Below are positions 43,088 through 52,884 of a stretch of DNA of 64,000 nucleotides, piece by piece. Under the pieces are notes generated by a model. That model saw nothing but the letters and a program-made list of their open reading frames with translations. It did no database searches and was not told the origin of the DNA. Numbering within the stretch: position 1 is the first letter of the stretch; each line of letters begins with the position of its first letter. The DNA is taken from contig MEPP01000007.1 of assembly GCA_001769855.1 (NCBI GenBank), positions 62,001 through 126,000 on the forward strand, given 5' to 3'. Made by a program: the position numbers and the translations under genes. The DNA is from Bdellovibrionales bacterium GWA2_49_15. GTDB lineage: Bacteria > Bdellovibrionota > Bacteriovoracia > Bacteriovoracales > Bacteriovoracaceae.

Positions 43088-43693
43088 ATGATGCACAAGA
43101 AACTTTATCTCATGGACTCCCAAGTGCACACGGGCACTCTTCAGTTACACGATTTTTTTCGAATCGTTGAGTGCCTGGTGGGACATCGGCCGAAACGTTT
43201 TGCATTTTGCGGCCAGCGTCCCGAGCTTCACAAAAGTCTCACCCTTAGCGAGAATATCTTTTTAGAAGCCCCCCACGGCACCATCAAGGATAAATCCAGG
43301 CGAAACTATACCCAGCAAAATTTTGGCGGAAATGTCTATCTGTATCAATTATTTGAGCGCCTGTCTTACCCCGAGGCCCTGGGCCACGAAGTCAGTCGCC
43401 CGGCACAGAAATTAGTCGCGCTTATTCGAACTCTGCTCAGACCCGATCCCTATCTCTTTTTAGTGGCCCCTCAGCAAGGAATGGACCGCACCTGCACCGA
43501 ACTTCTGGCCAAAACCCTCCTGCTGGAGCAAACCCTTAATCAGCGCATGATTCTGGTGGCCGGCTGGCCTCTTTCTGAATGGCCCTTGGTCAGCAAAGTC
43601 CCGGTTCTCCAAATCGACAAGACGGCAAGCGACAGCTCGATGGTGATCTCGATCGTTCACGCCTGCGAACCCGGAAAAAAATTGGCCAGCTAA
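43088..43693 (+). CDS. ABC-ATPase-like protein lacking Walker A
   Basis: 201 residues. The order SLTLSENIFLEAP, LSYPEALGHEVSRPAQKLVA then LIRTLLRPDPYLFLVAPQQG matches the helical/signature/Walker B order of ABC ATPases (LSGGQ...ARALLxxPxxLLLDEP), but Walker A is absent, the signature reads HEVSRPAQ and Walker B reads FLVAPQQ. It is probably a non-hydrolysing relative of the Mla-type ATPase at 48997. No ABC partner is adjacent. The gene diverges from the MnmA paralogue. Confidence 0.5.
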   Translation: MMHKKLYLMDSQVHTGTLQLHDFFRIVECLVGHRPKRFAFCGQRPELHKSLTLSENIFLEAPHGTIKDKSRRNYTQQNFGGNVYLYQLFERLSYPEALGHEVSRPAQKLVALIRTLLRPDPYLFLVAPQQGMDRTCTELLAKTLLLEQTLNQRMILVAGWPLSEWPLVSKVPVLQIDKTASDSSMVISIVHACEPGKKLAS

Positions 43694-43709
43694 TTTCCGA
43701 CAGTTTCAA

Positions 43710-43739
43710 TTGACATTGTCATGAGCAAATCCGCATAAT
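43710..43739 (+). promoter_or_regulatory. Sigma70-type promoter of the cytosine methyltransferase gene
   Basis: TTGACA at 43710-43715 and CATAAT at 43734-43739, spacer 18 bp, 28 bp before the ATG at 43767. Confidence 0.5.
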
Positions 43740-43766
43740 TTAGTTATCTAAATCAGGGAGATAAGA

Positions 43767-44930
43767 ATGCCCTCACACTCACTCAACTTCATTGATGTTT
43801 TTTCCGGTGCAGGTGGACTTTCCTGTGGAATGGAGTTAGCGGGACTCAAATGTTTACTGGGCGTGGATATGAACAAGTCCGCCATCCAAACTTTTCTGGC
43901 CAATCACAAACACGCTGTGGCCTTTAGCGATGATATAAAAAAGCTGACCACCCTAAAACTCACTGAGCTTTTAGGCGGCCAAACCGTTCATGTGGTGGTG
44001 GGCGGCCCACCCTGCCAGGGATTTTCCACGGTAGGAAGGGGCGATCCCAAAGATCAAAGAAATTCCCTTTTTTTAGAGTTCATCCGCATCGTTAAAATCA
44101 CCCGCCCGCTCTTCGTGGTGGTTGAGAACGTCACCGGCCTCTTGGCCAAAAAAAATGAAAAAACGTTACGGGCCATCTTCGCCCAATTCGAAAAGCTGGG
44201 CTTCCATCTCGATGTGCAGGTTTTGAGTGCCGAAAAATATGGTGTTCCCGAGCGTCGCCGCCGCACCATCATCCTGGGCACGAGACTGCCCACCTCAGTT
44301 CAATTTCCCGTGTATTCCCATGACTGCACGAAAAACGGAGTCTACATTCCCCCGGTCGCGGTTGGGGAGGCCCTGGCCAATATGGAAACCAAGAATGGCC
44401 AGCGCTTCAATCACGACCTCGAGAGCGCTGAGGTCAAATCACCTGTGGATCGCAAACGTCTTGCCAAAATTCCAGAGGGCAAGGGCATCCGTTATCCCGA
44501 AGATGAGAAAAAATATCTACCGCCCTCTCTGCACCTGAAGGTTGATTGGAAAACCCTGCCGGAGGGACGTTTCCGACAGACCAAGTATCAAAGACTGGAT
44601 GGGAAAAAACCATCGCCCACCATCATGACTCATCGATACGGATATTTTCATCCCCAAGAAAATCGCTACCTCACCGCCCGCGAGGCGGCACGCTTACAAA
44701 GCTTTCCCAATGATTTTATCTTTCACGGCTCAATCAGCGAGCAATGGCGACAGATTGGGAATGCCGTTCCGCCGCTGTTGGGCAAGTCCATCGGGGGAGC
44801 GCTCCTTCAGATGATGAATAAGTTCGAGGAAATTCCAACGGCCGAAACTCAGCGTAAAACCCGCTCAGGTAAGCGGGTCCAAACGACTATTCAAAGCGTA
44901 CGGGAAGGTGCCTTCGTTTATAAGGCCTAA
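43767..44930 (+). CDS. DNA (cytosine-5) methyltransferase
   Basis: 387 residues. C5-methyltransferase motifs in order: I (VFSGAGGLSCGMELAG), IV with catalytic Cys (GGPPCQGFSTVG), VI (VVENVTGLL), VIII (PERRRRTIILG), a variable target-recognition region, IX (RYLTAREAARLQSFP) and X (QIGNAVPPLLGKSIG). The enzyme looks complete. No restriction endonuclease is adjacent; it converges on a subtilase gene (4-bp overlap). Either a solitary regulatory methylase or a lost partner. Confidence 0.92.
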   Translation: MPSHSLNFIDVFSGAGGLSCGMELAGLKCLLGVDMNKSAIQTFLANHKHAVAFSDDIKKLTTLKLTELLGGQTVHVVVGGPPCQGFSTVGRGDPKDQRNSLFLEFIRIVKITRPLFVVVENVTGLLAKKNEKTLRAIFAQFEKLGFHLDVQVLSAEKYGVPERRRRTIILGTRLPTSVQFPVYSHDCTKNGVYIPPVAVGEALANMETKNGQRFNHDLESAEVKSPVDRKRLAKIPEGKGIRYPEDEKKYLPPSLHLKVDWKTLPEGRFRQTKYQRLDGKKPSPTIMTHRYGYFHPQENRYLTAREAARLQSFPNDFIFHGSISEQWRQIGNAVPPLLGKSIGGALLQMMNKFEEIPTAETQRKTRSGKRVQTTIQSVREGAFVYKA

Positions 44931-47900
44931 AGGCCGCCGTAGACGTAGTTTTTCGTCACCAAATCTGATTGCTGATCCGCAACCCCAGGTGCTTTCGACC
45001 AGCTATTGTAAGGGTAGTAGATTACGCCCTTTTCAGCTTTGGCCCCCAATTTTAAATCAATCACCTGTGTGGTTTGGGCAGGCACTTTAATCACCTCGGG
45101 AATCAGGAGAAATCCCTGACCGCCCTCAAGCAGTGTGACGGACTTCCATTCTGCTCCTCCCAAAACATCATCCCCTTCACGGGAGGATTGATCTTCATTG
45201 AGGACTTGCAATTTAAAGTTCAGCTCGCCAACCGGTGAGACGGAAATCTTATCCAACGACACCTCAACAATGGAAAGAGTGCTTTGATTGAAGGCCTTCA
45301 TAGGGCGTTTTTCCAGGATGGCGGCGGCGTAATTTTCCTTAGCGGAGTCCTCACCGCGCCCATGGGCCTCCTCATAGGCCTTGCGTAACTCTTTTACCTT
45401 CGTCACATCCAAAAGAACTGACTGATAATCACCGCCGTCCAGGCCGCTTAAGTTATCGCCCAGAATTCCGGCCAGCTCCTGATCGGGAGTGCCATCACCA
45501 TTGCCATCGATTAAAACCGATAGCTCACAGCCCTGCCAGCGCGTGACGGGTGTGTAGAGCTTGACGGCAAATTGAAGTAGGCGCTCATTGTTTTTTTCGA
45601 TGATTCGATATCCGGCACTCTGAAGATCGCATAAGCGGGAGCGCGAGGTATTGATACCTGTCTCATAAGGCAGCTCTGAATCCCTGCCAAGATAGTTAAA
45701 GAAATAGGCCTCACCGGCCACCGGGCCGGCGTTTTGAATTTTCAGTTGCGCCAGGGCATCGGCCTCATCGGCCTCGCCGGCCGCGAACACATCCAATCCC
45801 TTCTGTTTTAAGGCATCACCGCGTGTCACCAGGGCCATGACCGGCAGGCGCGCCAGCACGGCATCACTGTCGGCGTCTTTGGCCAAAATGATTCCATTTA
45901 ACTCGGCACTCTGCTCCTGTGGGGCCAGCAGGGTGCTGTAAATTTTTAGCTTCACCGACTCGCCGGCGGCCACGGTACTCGGCCCTTGGACTTCCAGCCC
46001 CAACTCGGCGCTTTGACTGCTTTCAAATTTTACATTGAGCGCGCGAGAGGAAAGATTTTTAAAAGTGACTTCCCATGCAAGTTTTTTGCGTTTAAGCACC
46101 TGCACTTCTCCTAAGGAAAATCCCGAGGGAAGAAAGTAGGCCGAGGCCTTAAGAGACAGATAGGCATCCACCCGGCCGGCACCTTGCTCCGACCATAGGG
46201 CCGTTTTTCCGGCGACATCCTTCAACGTTTTGGCCTGACCCATGGCCAGGGCCTTGAGTTCCTCAATTTTTAAAAATGGGAAGGCCTGCTTCAAGAGGGC
46301 GAAAACCCCAGTCATATGGGGGGCGGCCATGCTGGTCCCGCTCATGGTGGTACTTTCATCACCTTCTCCCATAGCGGCGGAGATAATGTTGGCCCCGGGC
46401 AAGGCCACCTCAGGTTTAAAAGCGCCGTCAATCGAACGAGGGCCCTGTGAGCTAAAATCGGTCAGCGTATCAATCAGCTCCGGTTTCTTAATTCGCTCCC
46501 CGGAGGTCAAATCGGCGACCACCGCACCTTGGCTCAACTGCTCTTTTATTTTTTTACCGAGTTCAAACTCGATCATCACGCCGGGAATAGTGATGGGAGC
46601 ATCTCCGCCCATCTTGAAGGGCTCCCCTGGCCGGTTATTCACCATGATGCCGGCAATGGCCCCATACTCGATGGCCTTTTTGAATTTTTCCACAAAGGAA
46701 ATTTCACCACGATCGATCAAGGCGATCTTGCCTTTGACTCGGGCCTTGAGCTCATCACTGAGGTCCTGAGTTAAAGTTCCCACGGCAACCAGCTCCTCCT
46801 TCAGATTTTGAACCTGACTGAGAGGTAAGGTGGTGGCCCCTTCAATAGCTTCGGCCAAGACTTCCAATGTTCCACCGCTAAATTTAACTGCATCAAATTG
46901 CCAATTGTGAGGCATATGATCGATGGAAGCGGCCACCGAAAGGGCGGCATCCGAGGTCGAAGGCGAGCCCACGATATAGCTGCTGTGACCGGCGTTGCCG
47001 GCCGATGCCGACACGGCAATTCCACCCAGCGCCAGATTTTTAATCGCCTCACTATAGAGAATATGCGCCTTGCCATAGCTGCTGCCTAAGGACAGGTTGA
47101 GAACATCCAAACGATCATCGGCATTCAGGTCTCCGTTGGGGTCCACTGCATATTCCAGGGCCGCGATCACCACCGAATCACTGGTAGAACCATCCGCGCC
47201 GAAAACTTTGATGGCATAAAGTTTGGCGTCCGGGGCCACACCTGAATAATGTTTCACCCCATCGCCCAGACCGGCGACTGTTCCCGCCACATGGGTTCCG
47301 TGGCCACCTTCATCGAGTGGGTTCTGATCGGGAATCGGAATGTGTTTGTCAAAAATGGGCGAGGCGGCGTCGTAAGCCGTTCCCACCAGATCAATCCCGC
47401 CCACCACTCTTTCATTGGGGAAACCCACCGCTAGGCCGCTCGGATCAATACTCTTGTAGGCCTCTTTCGTTCCGGCCCCCTTGAACATGGCGTGAGTGTA
47501 GTCGATTCCGGTATCAAGAATACCAACCTTAACTCCCTTGCCGGTAATCCCCAGCTCCTCTTGGGCGCGTGCCGCTCCGATAAAGGACACGGAATTTGCG
47601 GTGACAATATCTCCATCACCTTTAGGAACACCGCCATGGGAGGCCAAGATGGGGCGACCGAAGTTGCCTTCTCTTTCAATATACGAGACTCCTTCCATGC
47701 CTTTGATTTTTTCTTCGAGAGCGACGGGCGCGATGATCGCCAGGGCATTCAAGGCCCAACGATAGTGATAGAAAATTTTAATATCGGGCGAAAGGGCCTT
47801 GAGCTCTTCTTCTTTTTTCGTTTGCTCAACTAAAAGGGCCTCTCGGTCTTCGGGAGAAACCGTCAGTCGTCCCTCTTCCAGATGGGCCTTCTCCAAAAGG

Positions 47901-48076
47901 GCCGGTTGACTGAGGCGCACGATCGCCATAATGCGATCACGATTTTGAGGTCGGTTGCTCCAGATATCGCTGGCCTTCAGCAGCAGCGATTGGGCACTTT
48001 GCTGACTGCAACCAGCGGTCAATAACAGGGAAGTAGCAAAAATCGTTAGGACGCCAAAAGAAGATAACCTAGACAT
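44927..48076 (-). CDS. Large subtilase (S8) lipoprotein with PA domain
   Basis: About 1049 residues from the ATG at 48076 (GGAGGT upstream; five codons more are possible). Lipoprotein signal ending LLLTAGCSQQ. Prodomain about 40-165, then catalytic Asp188 (GILDTGIDY), His259 (GGHGTHVAG) and Ser582 (SGTSMAAPH). A PA insertion (about 390-480, with KGKIALIDRGEISFVEKFKK) lies between His and Ser, and ~430 residues of beta-rich domains follow. Likely exported and outer-membrane tethered. Confidence 0.9.
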   Translation of the reverse strand: MSRLSSFGVLTIFATSLLLTAGCSQQSAQSLLLKASDIWSNRPQNRDRIMAIVRLSQPALLEKAHLEEGRLTVSPEDREALLVEQTKKEEELKALSPDIKIFYHYRWALNALAIIAPVALEEKIKGMEGVSYIEREGNFGRPILASHGGVPKGDGDIVTANSVSFIGAARAQEELGITGKGVKVGILDTGIDYTHAMFKGAGTKEAYKSIDPSGLAVGFPNERVVGGIDLVGTAYDAASPIFDKHIPIPDQNPLDEGGHGTHVAGTVAGLGDGVKHYSGVAPDAKLYAIKVFGADGSTSDSVVIAALEYAVDPNGDLNADDRLDVLNLSLGSSYGKAHILYSEAIKNLALGGIAVSASAGNAGHSSYIVGSPSTSDAALSVAASIDHMPHNWQFDAVKFSGGTLEVLAEAIEGATTLPLSQVQNLKEELVAVGTLTQDLSDELKARVKGKIALIDRGEISFVEKFKKAIEYGAIAGIMVNNRPGEPFKMGGDAPITIPGVMIEFELGKKIKEQLSQGAVVADLTSGERIKKPELIDTLTDFSSQGPRSIDGAFKPEVALPGANIISAAMGEGDESTTMSGTSMAAPHMTGVFALLKQAFPFLKIEELKALAMGQAKTLKDVAGKTALWSEQGAGRVDAYLSLKASAYFLPSGFSLGEVQVLKRKKLAWEVTFKNLSSRALNVKFESSQSAELGLEVQGPSTVAAGESVKLKIYSTLLAPQEQSAELNGIILAKDADSDAVLARLPVMALVTRGDALKQKGLDVFAAGEADEADALAQLKIQNAGPVAGEAYFFNYLGRDSELPYETGINTSRSRLCDLQSAGYRIIEKNNERLLQFAVKLYTPVTRWQGCELSVLIDGNGDGTPDQELAGILGDNLSGLDGGDYQSVLLDVTKVKELRKAYEEAHGRGEDSAKENYAAAILEKRPMKAFNQSTLSIVEVSLDKISVSPVGELNFKLQVLNEDQSSREGDDVLGGAEWKSVTLLEGGQGFLLIPEVIKVPAQTTQVIDLKLGAKAEKGVIYYPYNSWSKAPGVADQQSDLVTKNYVYGGL

Positions 48077-48289
48077 GAAAGACCTCCGCAAAATAGCTTG
48101 GGCCTTTATGGGGTTTTTCCGAATTTTTGTAAACTATAAACTTTACAACCCCTTAAAATAACGATGAAAACACCTGGCCGACAGTTTTTGTAAGATTTCT
48201 GATCAATTTGTAAAAACTGCCTGGGGCCTAAATGGGCCCGAACTACCGTATCCTGTTCTCACCACATTAAATTATGTCCCGGAGAGTCA

Positions 48290-49018
48290 GTGATCCCCCT
48301 CCTCGAATATATTCCTCACGATCGAGGCCAACGACACGAATTCCTCCGCGTTTTTCTGAGACAAACCTATTACACCTTCAATCAGGCCATTCCCCTGATG
48401 ATGATTTTGGGGCTCTTTGCCGGACTTTCTGTGGCACTCCAGGCAAGACTGGGACTCTCCTTCATCGGCGGCAATGATAGCTTGGGCCAAATTGTCGTCG
48501 TGGTTTTAATTCGAGAGCTGGCACCACTCATGTCCTCCTTGGTTTTAATAGCTCGTTCGGCGACAGCGGTGGCGAGCGAGTTGGCCACCATGAAGGTCCA
48601 GCAGGAGATCGATGCCCTGCTGGCCATGAGAATCAACATAAAACAATATCTGCTTGGCCCGCGCCTCCTGGCCGCCACCATCTCCATCTTTTGCATGGCC
48701 ATCGTCTTTGTGTTGGCCGGCATTGTGGGGGCCTGGTTTGGCTGTAACTTTTGGAATTACTATCCCCTCTTTCAGTTTTTAAACTCCATCTCACTCTCCC
48801 TGGCGCCTGCGGATATTTTCTTTTTTATCGCCAAGACTTCACTTATCGGCCAGGGCATTTTCATGGTGGCGATAAAAAGCGGCATGTCTCTGAAAAAAGC
48901 ACCTTTTGAGGTTCCCATTGTGACCAACAAGGCGGTGGTGGATGCGCTCTTTGTCGCCATTGCCATGCAAATCTTTTTTAGTGGAATTTTTTACTTATGG
49001 GTTGGACTGAAGATGTGA
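48290..49018 (+). CDS. mlaE: MlaE-type lipid transport permease
   Basis: 242 residues from a GTG with GGAGAG upstream. Five to six transmembrane segments with MlaE/YrbE signatures: QARLGLSFIGGNDSLGQIVV, LIRELAPLMSSLVLIARS, ATMKVQQEIDALLAMRIN, LGPRLLAATISIFCM. Overlaps the ATPase-like gene by 22 bp, or by 4 bp if that gene begins at the internal GTG. Part of a three-gene Mla/MCE operon. Confidence 0.85.
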   Translation: MIPLLEYIPHDRGQRHEFLRVFLRQTYYTFNQAIPLMMILGLFAGLSVALQARLGLSFIGGNDSLGQIVVVVLIRELAPLMSSLVLIARSATAVASELATMKVQQEIDALLAMRINIKQYLLGPRLLAATISIFCMAIVFVLAGIVGAWFGCNFWNYYPLFQFLNSISLSLAPADIFFFIAKTSLIGQGIFMVAIKSGMSLKKAPFEVPIVTNKAVVDALFVAIAMQIFFSGIFYLWVGLKM

Positions 49019-49776
49019 GCGCCGAACAGACCGGCAGCTATTTGACGATCAAAGGCCCCTCCGGGACGATTGATCTCGGCACGCTAGTGCCCGAATGCAA
49101 TTATAATTTGGAAGTCAATGCGGGACAGATCATCGGCTTTTTGGAGGGAAAAAATCCCACCCTCCTTTTTCGTTTTATCCTTGGACTCGGCCCCCTGGCC
49201 TCCGGCAGTATCGAATTTCCGGCCTTCAAACACCTGAGGGCACAGGATGATTTTTATTTGAATCTGGGACTGGCCCAAAGGGATAAAGGCCTCCTGTCCA
49301 ATTTAAGTTTGCAGGAGAATATCGAGCTCCCGGCGCGATATCATAATTTTCGCTTGGGAGAAATGGGCCCCGACGAGCTTGCCCGCAAGGCCCTTCGCGA
49401 CATCATGATTCCCGAAGATTTATGGCATGCCCGTCCCGACCATGTTAATTGGGAAATCCGAAAACGCGTTCTGCTGGCCCGGGCGGTGGTTTGCTGCCCG
49501 AAAATTGTCCTGCTGGAAGATCCAACCGATATGTTTCCTTGGGAAAAATTATCAGTTCTCTTTGGCTGGATAAAAATGCAAAAAAAGGAACAGCGGGCCA
49601 CACTTCTTTGCACCCAAAATATCCCTTTCGCGCTCGCGGTATGCGATGCCGTTTGGAATGCCGACATCCAGTCACTACAAACCGTCGATCAGTATCTTCT
49701 CTCCCAAGGCCCCGAGTGGAACACATTTATCGCGCAGATGCGTAAGCAGTTGGAGGTATCATGCGTCTCAACCTGA
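48997..49776 (+). CDS. MlaF-position ABC ATPase-like protein with degenerate nucleotide motifs
   Basis: 259 residues. Start ATG at 48997 or GTG at 49015. Position and order match MlaF, but Walker A reads IIGFLEGKNPTLLFRFILGL (residues 45-64) in place of GxxGxGKST. The signature region is VNWEIRKRVLLARAVV (no LSGGQ), and Walker B is IVLLEDPTD (acidic order swapped from DEP). It still has the coupling segment LSLQENIELPARY. It may be a non-hydrolysing ATPase relative or bind ATP unusually. A similar degenerate protein is at 43088. Confidence 0.65.
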   Translation: MGWTEDVSAEQTGSYLTIKGPSGTIDLGTLVPECNYNLEVNAGQIIGFLEGKNPTLLFRFILGLGPLASGSIEFPAFKHLRAQDDFYLNLGLAQRDKGLLSNLSLQENIELPARYHNFRLGEMGPDELARKALRDIMIPEDLWHARPDHVNWEIRKRVLLARAVVCCPKIVLLEDPTDMFPWEKLSVLFGWIKMQKKEQRATLLCTQNIPFALAVCDAVWNADIQSLQTVDQYLLSQGPEWNTFIAQMRKQLEVSCVST

Positions 49777-50681
49777 TTGAAAAAAAGGCCCTTATCGGCA
49801 TTCTTGCCTCGATTGCCGGGATGCTTATCGCCGTCCTCATCATCGGCAAGCGCAACCTGTGGTTTGAGGCCAAGAATAGCTACTTTGCCTACTATCGCGA
49901 TGTGGAAGGGCTCACCGAAGGAAGCCTGGTCACCTTAAGCGGTCTACGAGTGGGCGAGGTGGAATCCCTGGAGGTCAATACCGATAACCAGATCAAGGTG
50001 ACCTTTAGTGTGAAAAATTCCTTAGAGGGCAAAATCCGCCAGGACAGCATGGCCCGCCAGCATCGCGCCTTTGTTATCGGTGAAAAGCGTATCGATATCG
50101 TACCGGGCAGCGGAAACATGCCCCAGGTCGCCAATGGTGGAGAGATCAAGGGTCTTGACTCCATGGACCTGCCCGACTTGGTTTCGGGAAAAAATATTGG
50201 AAATATCACGGGTAAGCTTGAGGGGGTCCTGACTGGTGTGAAAAAGTGGTCCGATGCGCTCCTTATTCTTTCAGACAAAATTGGGCCCAACGATCTGGCC
50301 AATTTATATAAGGAAATTGGCCCACTCTTGACCAACATTAATACCCTTATGGGCGATCTCAAAGATTTTACCGACATCACTAAAACTGCTCGGCGTGAGA
50401 TGATCGGAAACGGACTCCTCACTGACACGCTGAAGAGTACCAATCTCACCATGAAGAACGCCAATAAGATTTTGATTCCGCTCACCAAACGCGAACAACT
50501 CTTGGAGATGACCTTAAATAACGTCAACGCCATGATGTCCGAGTTGGCCAAAGAGCCCACCTTCGCAAGAGATGTACTGGGGCTCTTGAAAGAGGTTTCA
50601 GTCACCTTGAAGGCCATCCAAAAAACCTGGATGCTCAAAGGACATGTGGAAGATGTCCATAAGGAGCAGAAGAAACCTTAG
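49761..50681 (+). CDS. mlaD: MCE-domain (MlaD-type) lipid-binding protein
   Basis: 306 residues. N-terminal membrane anchor (about 9-28), an MCE domain (about 40-120, YFAYYRDVEGLTEGSLVTLS with LRVGEVESLEV), then a long helical region (about 150-300) as in PqiB/LetB-like MCE proteins. GGAGGT precedes the ATG, which overlaps the ATPase-like gene by 16 bp. Carries lipids between membranes with MlaE. Its 3' end overlaps the convergent gene by 4 bp. Confidence 0.85.
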   Translation: MRLNLIEKKALIGILASIAGMLIAVLIIGKRNLWFEAKNSYFAYYRDVEGLTEGSLVTLSGLRVGEVESLEVNTDNQIKVTFSVKNSLEGKIRQDSMARQHRAFVIGEKRIDIVPGSGNMPQVANGGEIKGLDSMDLPDLVSGKNIGNITGKLEGVLTGVKKWSDALLILSDKIGPNDLANLYKEIGPLLTNINTLMGDLKDFTDITKTARREMIGNGLLTDTLKSTNLTMKNANKILIPLTKREQLLEMTLNNVNAMMSELAKEPTFARDVLGLLKEVSVTLKAIQKTWMLKGHVEDVHKEQKKP

Positions 50682-52705
50682 AACTCCGACGAGGTGGAAA
50701 GCAAGCTGGCCGGGGCCCGCAGTCCATTTTGGTAGAGTGCCTGATCTGACGGGCGCAGGATATAGGGAGAATCAGAGCGGGCTTCCAGCAGGTAGGGAAA
50801 ATTGTTCTGCTGATAAATAAAGCGCGTTTGGAAGTAAACATTTTCCCGACCAAAGAAAAGACTCAGACCGGTATTGCCCTTAAAATGACCGCCAAAGGTT
50901 TCCCAAAACCGATAAAAGACCTTCACGTTTAAATATTTCAAACGCTCCTCCCCGTCTAAAAATGATTTCTGCGACAGACACAAGGCCCGCAGGTTTTGAC
51001 GATGGGTGAGCTTAAACCAAAAGCTTTTTGCCTTCAGATAATCCTCGACTTCTCGCTTGCAGGCCTCCCGCTCCAGGCCGGTGACCTCGCGGTGTGAGAA
51101 AACGCCCCAGGCATCCTGAAGGGTATCCAGCAGGAGCGCATAATTGCTTTTACGACAGGAGGTGACGGCGCAGGCCTGGTCCAGCCTGCGCTTGTGACTC
51201 TCAAAATCCTGTGAAAGAAAGGCCGTCATGCCGGGCAGCCCAAGGGTAAACTGATTCTCAAAACGCCAGGGAGTTTGGGCGTTTTTTAAATGCTCCCGCC
51301 AGTCACCCTGGCTTGTGACGTCCAGATGATAATCGGAAAAAAGGCCTTTGAGTTTTAACCTGGACAGCCATTTCCAAAGACCTTTTCGCTGCACCAGATG
51401 GGTGTAGGTTCGGTGCGAGCGGAAGGCCTGCTGCTCGGTGAGGGAATACGGGACATTCTTTTTTAAAAGATTTTCCTGATATTTATACTCAACTCCCGAA
51501 TTCTTTTCGGTGTAATAGGGAATCCCGCGAAAGGCGGTATAGAGAAAGTCGATCAGACCGAAAAGCGTGCCCTGGAAAAGGGAGAAGAGGGAATTCACCT
51601 TAAATTCCTGGCGCCGATCATGGCGATAGAAGCGCTGATGCTCCTGCCCTTCGGCGGTATTGATATAAAGATCTTTTTCCTCTGTATTCTCACTGGCGGC
51701 AAAGCGAAAAATCAGAAAAGTTAAATGGGTTTGAAAGGCCATGCTGTCGGTAAATTCCTTGGCGACCAGAAAATCATTGTAGGCATCGGTCTGCGTGAGC
51801 GCCAGAACCTGCGAGGCATGCCAGGTGAGATTCTCCCAGCTGGAAAATCGTTCATCATAGGGAAAAAGATAATCCGCCTTGTAGGCCGACTGCTTGCTGT
51901 ACGACAGACCAAAATCAAAAAGCGAGAGCTGAATGAATTTATACAGCTCCATTCCCAAGCTGGCCTCAAGGGAAAGTCCCACTCGTTTTTCCACCTCCAC
52001 TCCCACCCGCAGGCCCGGCAGCAGCCTTTGCTGATAGGCCACCTCACGTTTAGAGGCACGATAGAGTGATGCCGTGGCGCTGATGTTCCCTGAGATGCCG
52101 TAGGGACCGGACCAATGGACCTTGCCCTGCCCATCAATGTAAAGCCAGTCCTCGGTTATGATATTGTCTCCGAGCTTTAGCTCTTGAATCCCCTGACTGG
52201 TCAAAAACCAGAAAGGCGTGAGCAGGTAACGTAAATCCGAAGCATAGGCCGCCTCCTTGGTGGCATGGAGATGATAGCTGCGAAAACGCTTTTCAATCGA
52301 AACTTTGGCCGCCGCGCCTGCAGTCAGATTCCCCAGGTTGACGTCGGAGATAGAAAGCTCTTGCTTGAATAGCTCGATCAAGGCCTCGGCCTTAAAATAA
52401 AATGACACCTGATCATCAACCACCCACCCCTGCTTGGAAATTAAATCCGGATAAACATTTCTCCAGATTTTCAAGTCAAAGGCCCCAAAGTCGATGGAGG
52501 TTTGATAACTTCTTTGTCCGGTATTGGCCCCGGCCTCAGGTGCCTCACCAAAAAGCTGATTAAACTTTTTATCCACCGCCCATCCCTGATATTGCTGCAA
52601 TACCTGAGCAAGGGCCGCCGCCCCCGTCTGAGCATAGGAGTATTGGGAATAAAAAAGAAGACAACAGGCCAAGGCCAATTGTAACAGCAGGATATTTATT
52701 TTCAT
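50678..52705 (-). CDS. Large exported protein, possible outer-membrane barrel
   Basis: About 675 residues from the ATG at 52705 (signal peptide MKINILLLQLALACCLLFYS to YAQ). The mature part has many aromatic, alternating segments (KVHWSGPYGISGNISATASL, HFKGNTGLSLFFGRENVYFQ) consistent with beta strands of the outer membrane, but no recognised domain. It converges on mlaD with a 4-bp overlap. A role in lipid transport is only suggested by neighbourhood. Few cysteines. Confidence 0.6.
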   Translation of the reverse strand: MKINILLLQLALACCLLFYSQYSYAQTGAAALAQVLQQYQGWAVDKKFNQLFGEAPEAGANTGQRSYQTSIDFGAFDLKIWRNVYPDLISKQGWVVDDQVSFYFKAEALIELFKQELSISDVNLGNLTAGAAAKVSIEKRFRSYHLHATKEAAYASDLRYLLTPFWFLTSQGIQELKLGDNIITEDWLYIDGQGKVHWSGPYGISGNISATASLYRASKREVAYQQRLLPGLRVGVEVEKRVGLSLEASLGMELYKFIQLSLFDFGLSYSKQSAYKADYLFPYDERFSSWENLTWHASQVLALTQTDAYNDFLVAKEFTDSMAFQTHLTFLIFRFAASENTEEKDLYINTAEGQEHQRFYRHDRRQEFKVNSLFSLFQGTLFGLIDFLYTAFRGIPYYTEKNSGVEYKYQENLLKKNVPYSLTEQQAFRSHRTYTHLVQRKGLWKWLSRLKLKGLFSDYHLDVTSQGDWREHLKNAQTPWRFENQFTLGLPGMTAFLSQDFESHKRRLDQACAVTSCRKSNYALLLDTLQDAWGVFSHREVTGLEREACKREVEDYLKAKSFWFKLTHRQNLRALCLSQKSFLDGEERLKYLNVKVFYRFWETFGGHFKGNTGLSLFFGRENVYFQTRFIYQQNNFPYLLEARSDSPYILRPSDQALYQNGLRAPASLLSTSSEF

Positions 52706-52884
52706 AAATTTTATGGGGATAGCAGTATGCGGGATGGGCCGGTTGTGAATCAAACGTGCAGGTTAACAGGCCCTGATTCAAAAGATGCTATATTATACCC
52801 CGATATGGGGGCTTCGGCAAAATTCACCAACAACCTGATGAAATGATTAACGATTATAAACCGGAAAAAAAGGCCTCTGCTCAG

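Noticed and set aside
43767-44930. Restriction-modification system around the cytosine methyltransferase
   Set aside because: Neighbours are an ABC-like protein and a subtilase; no endonuclease motif seen.
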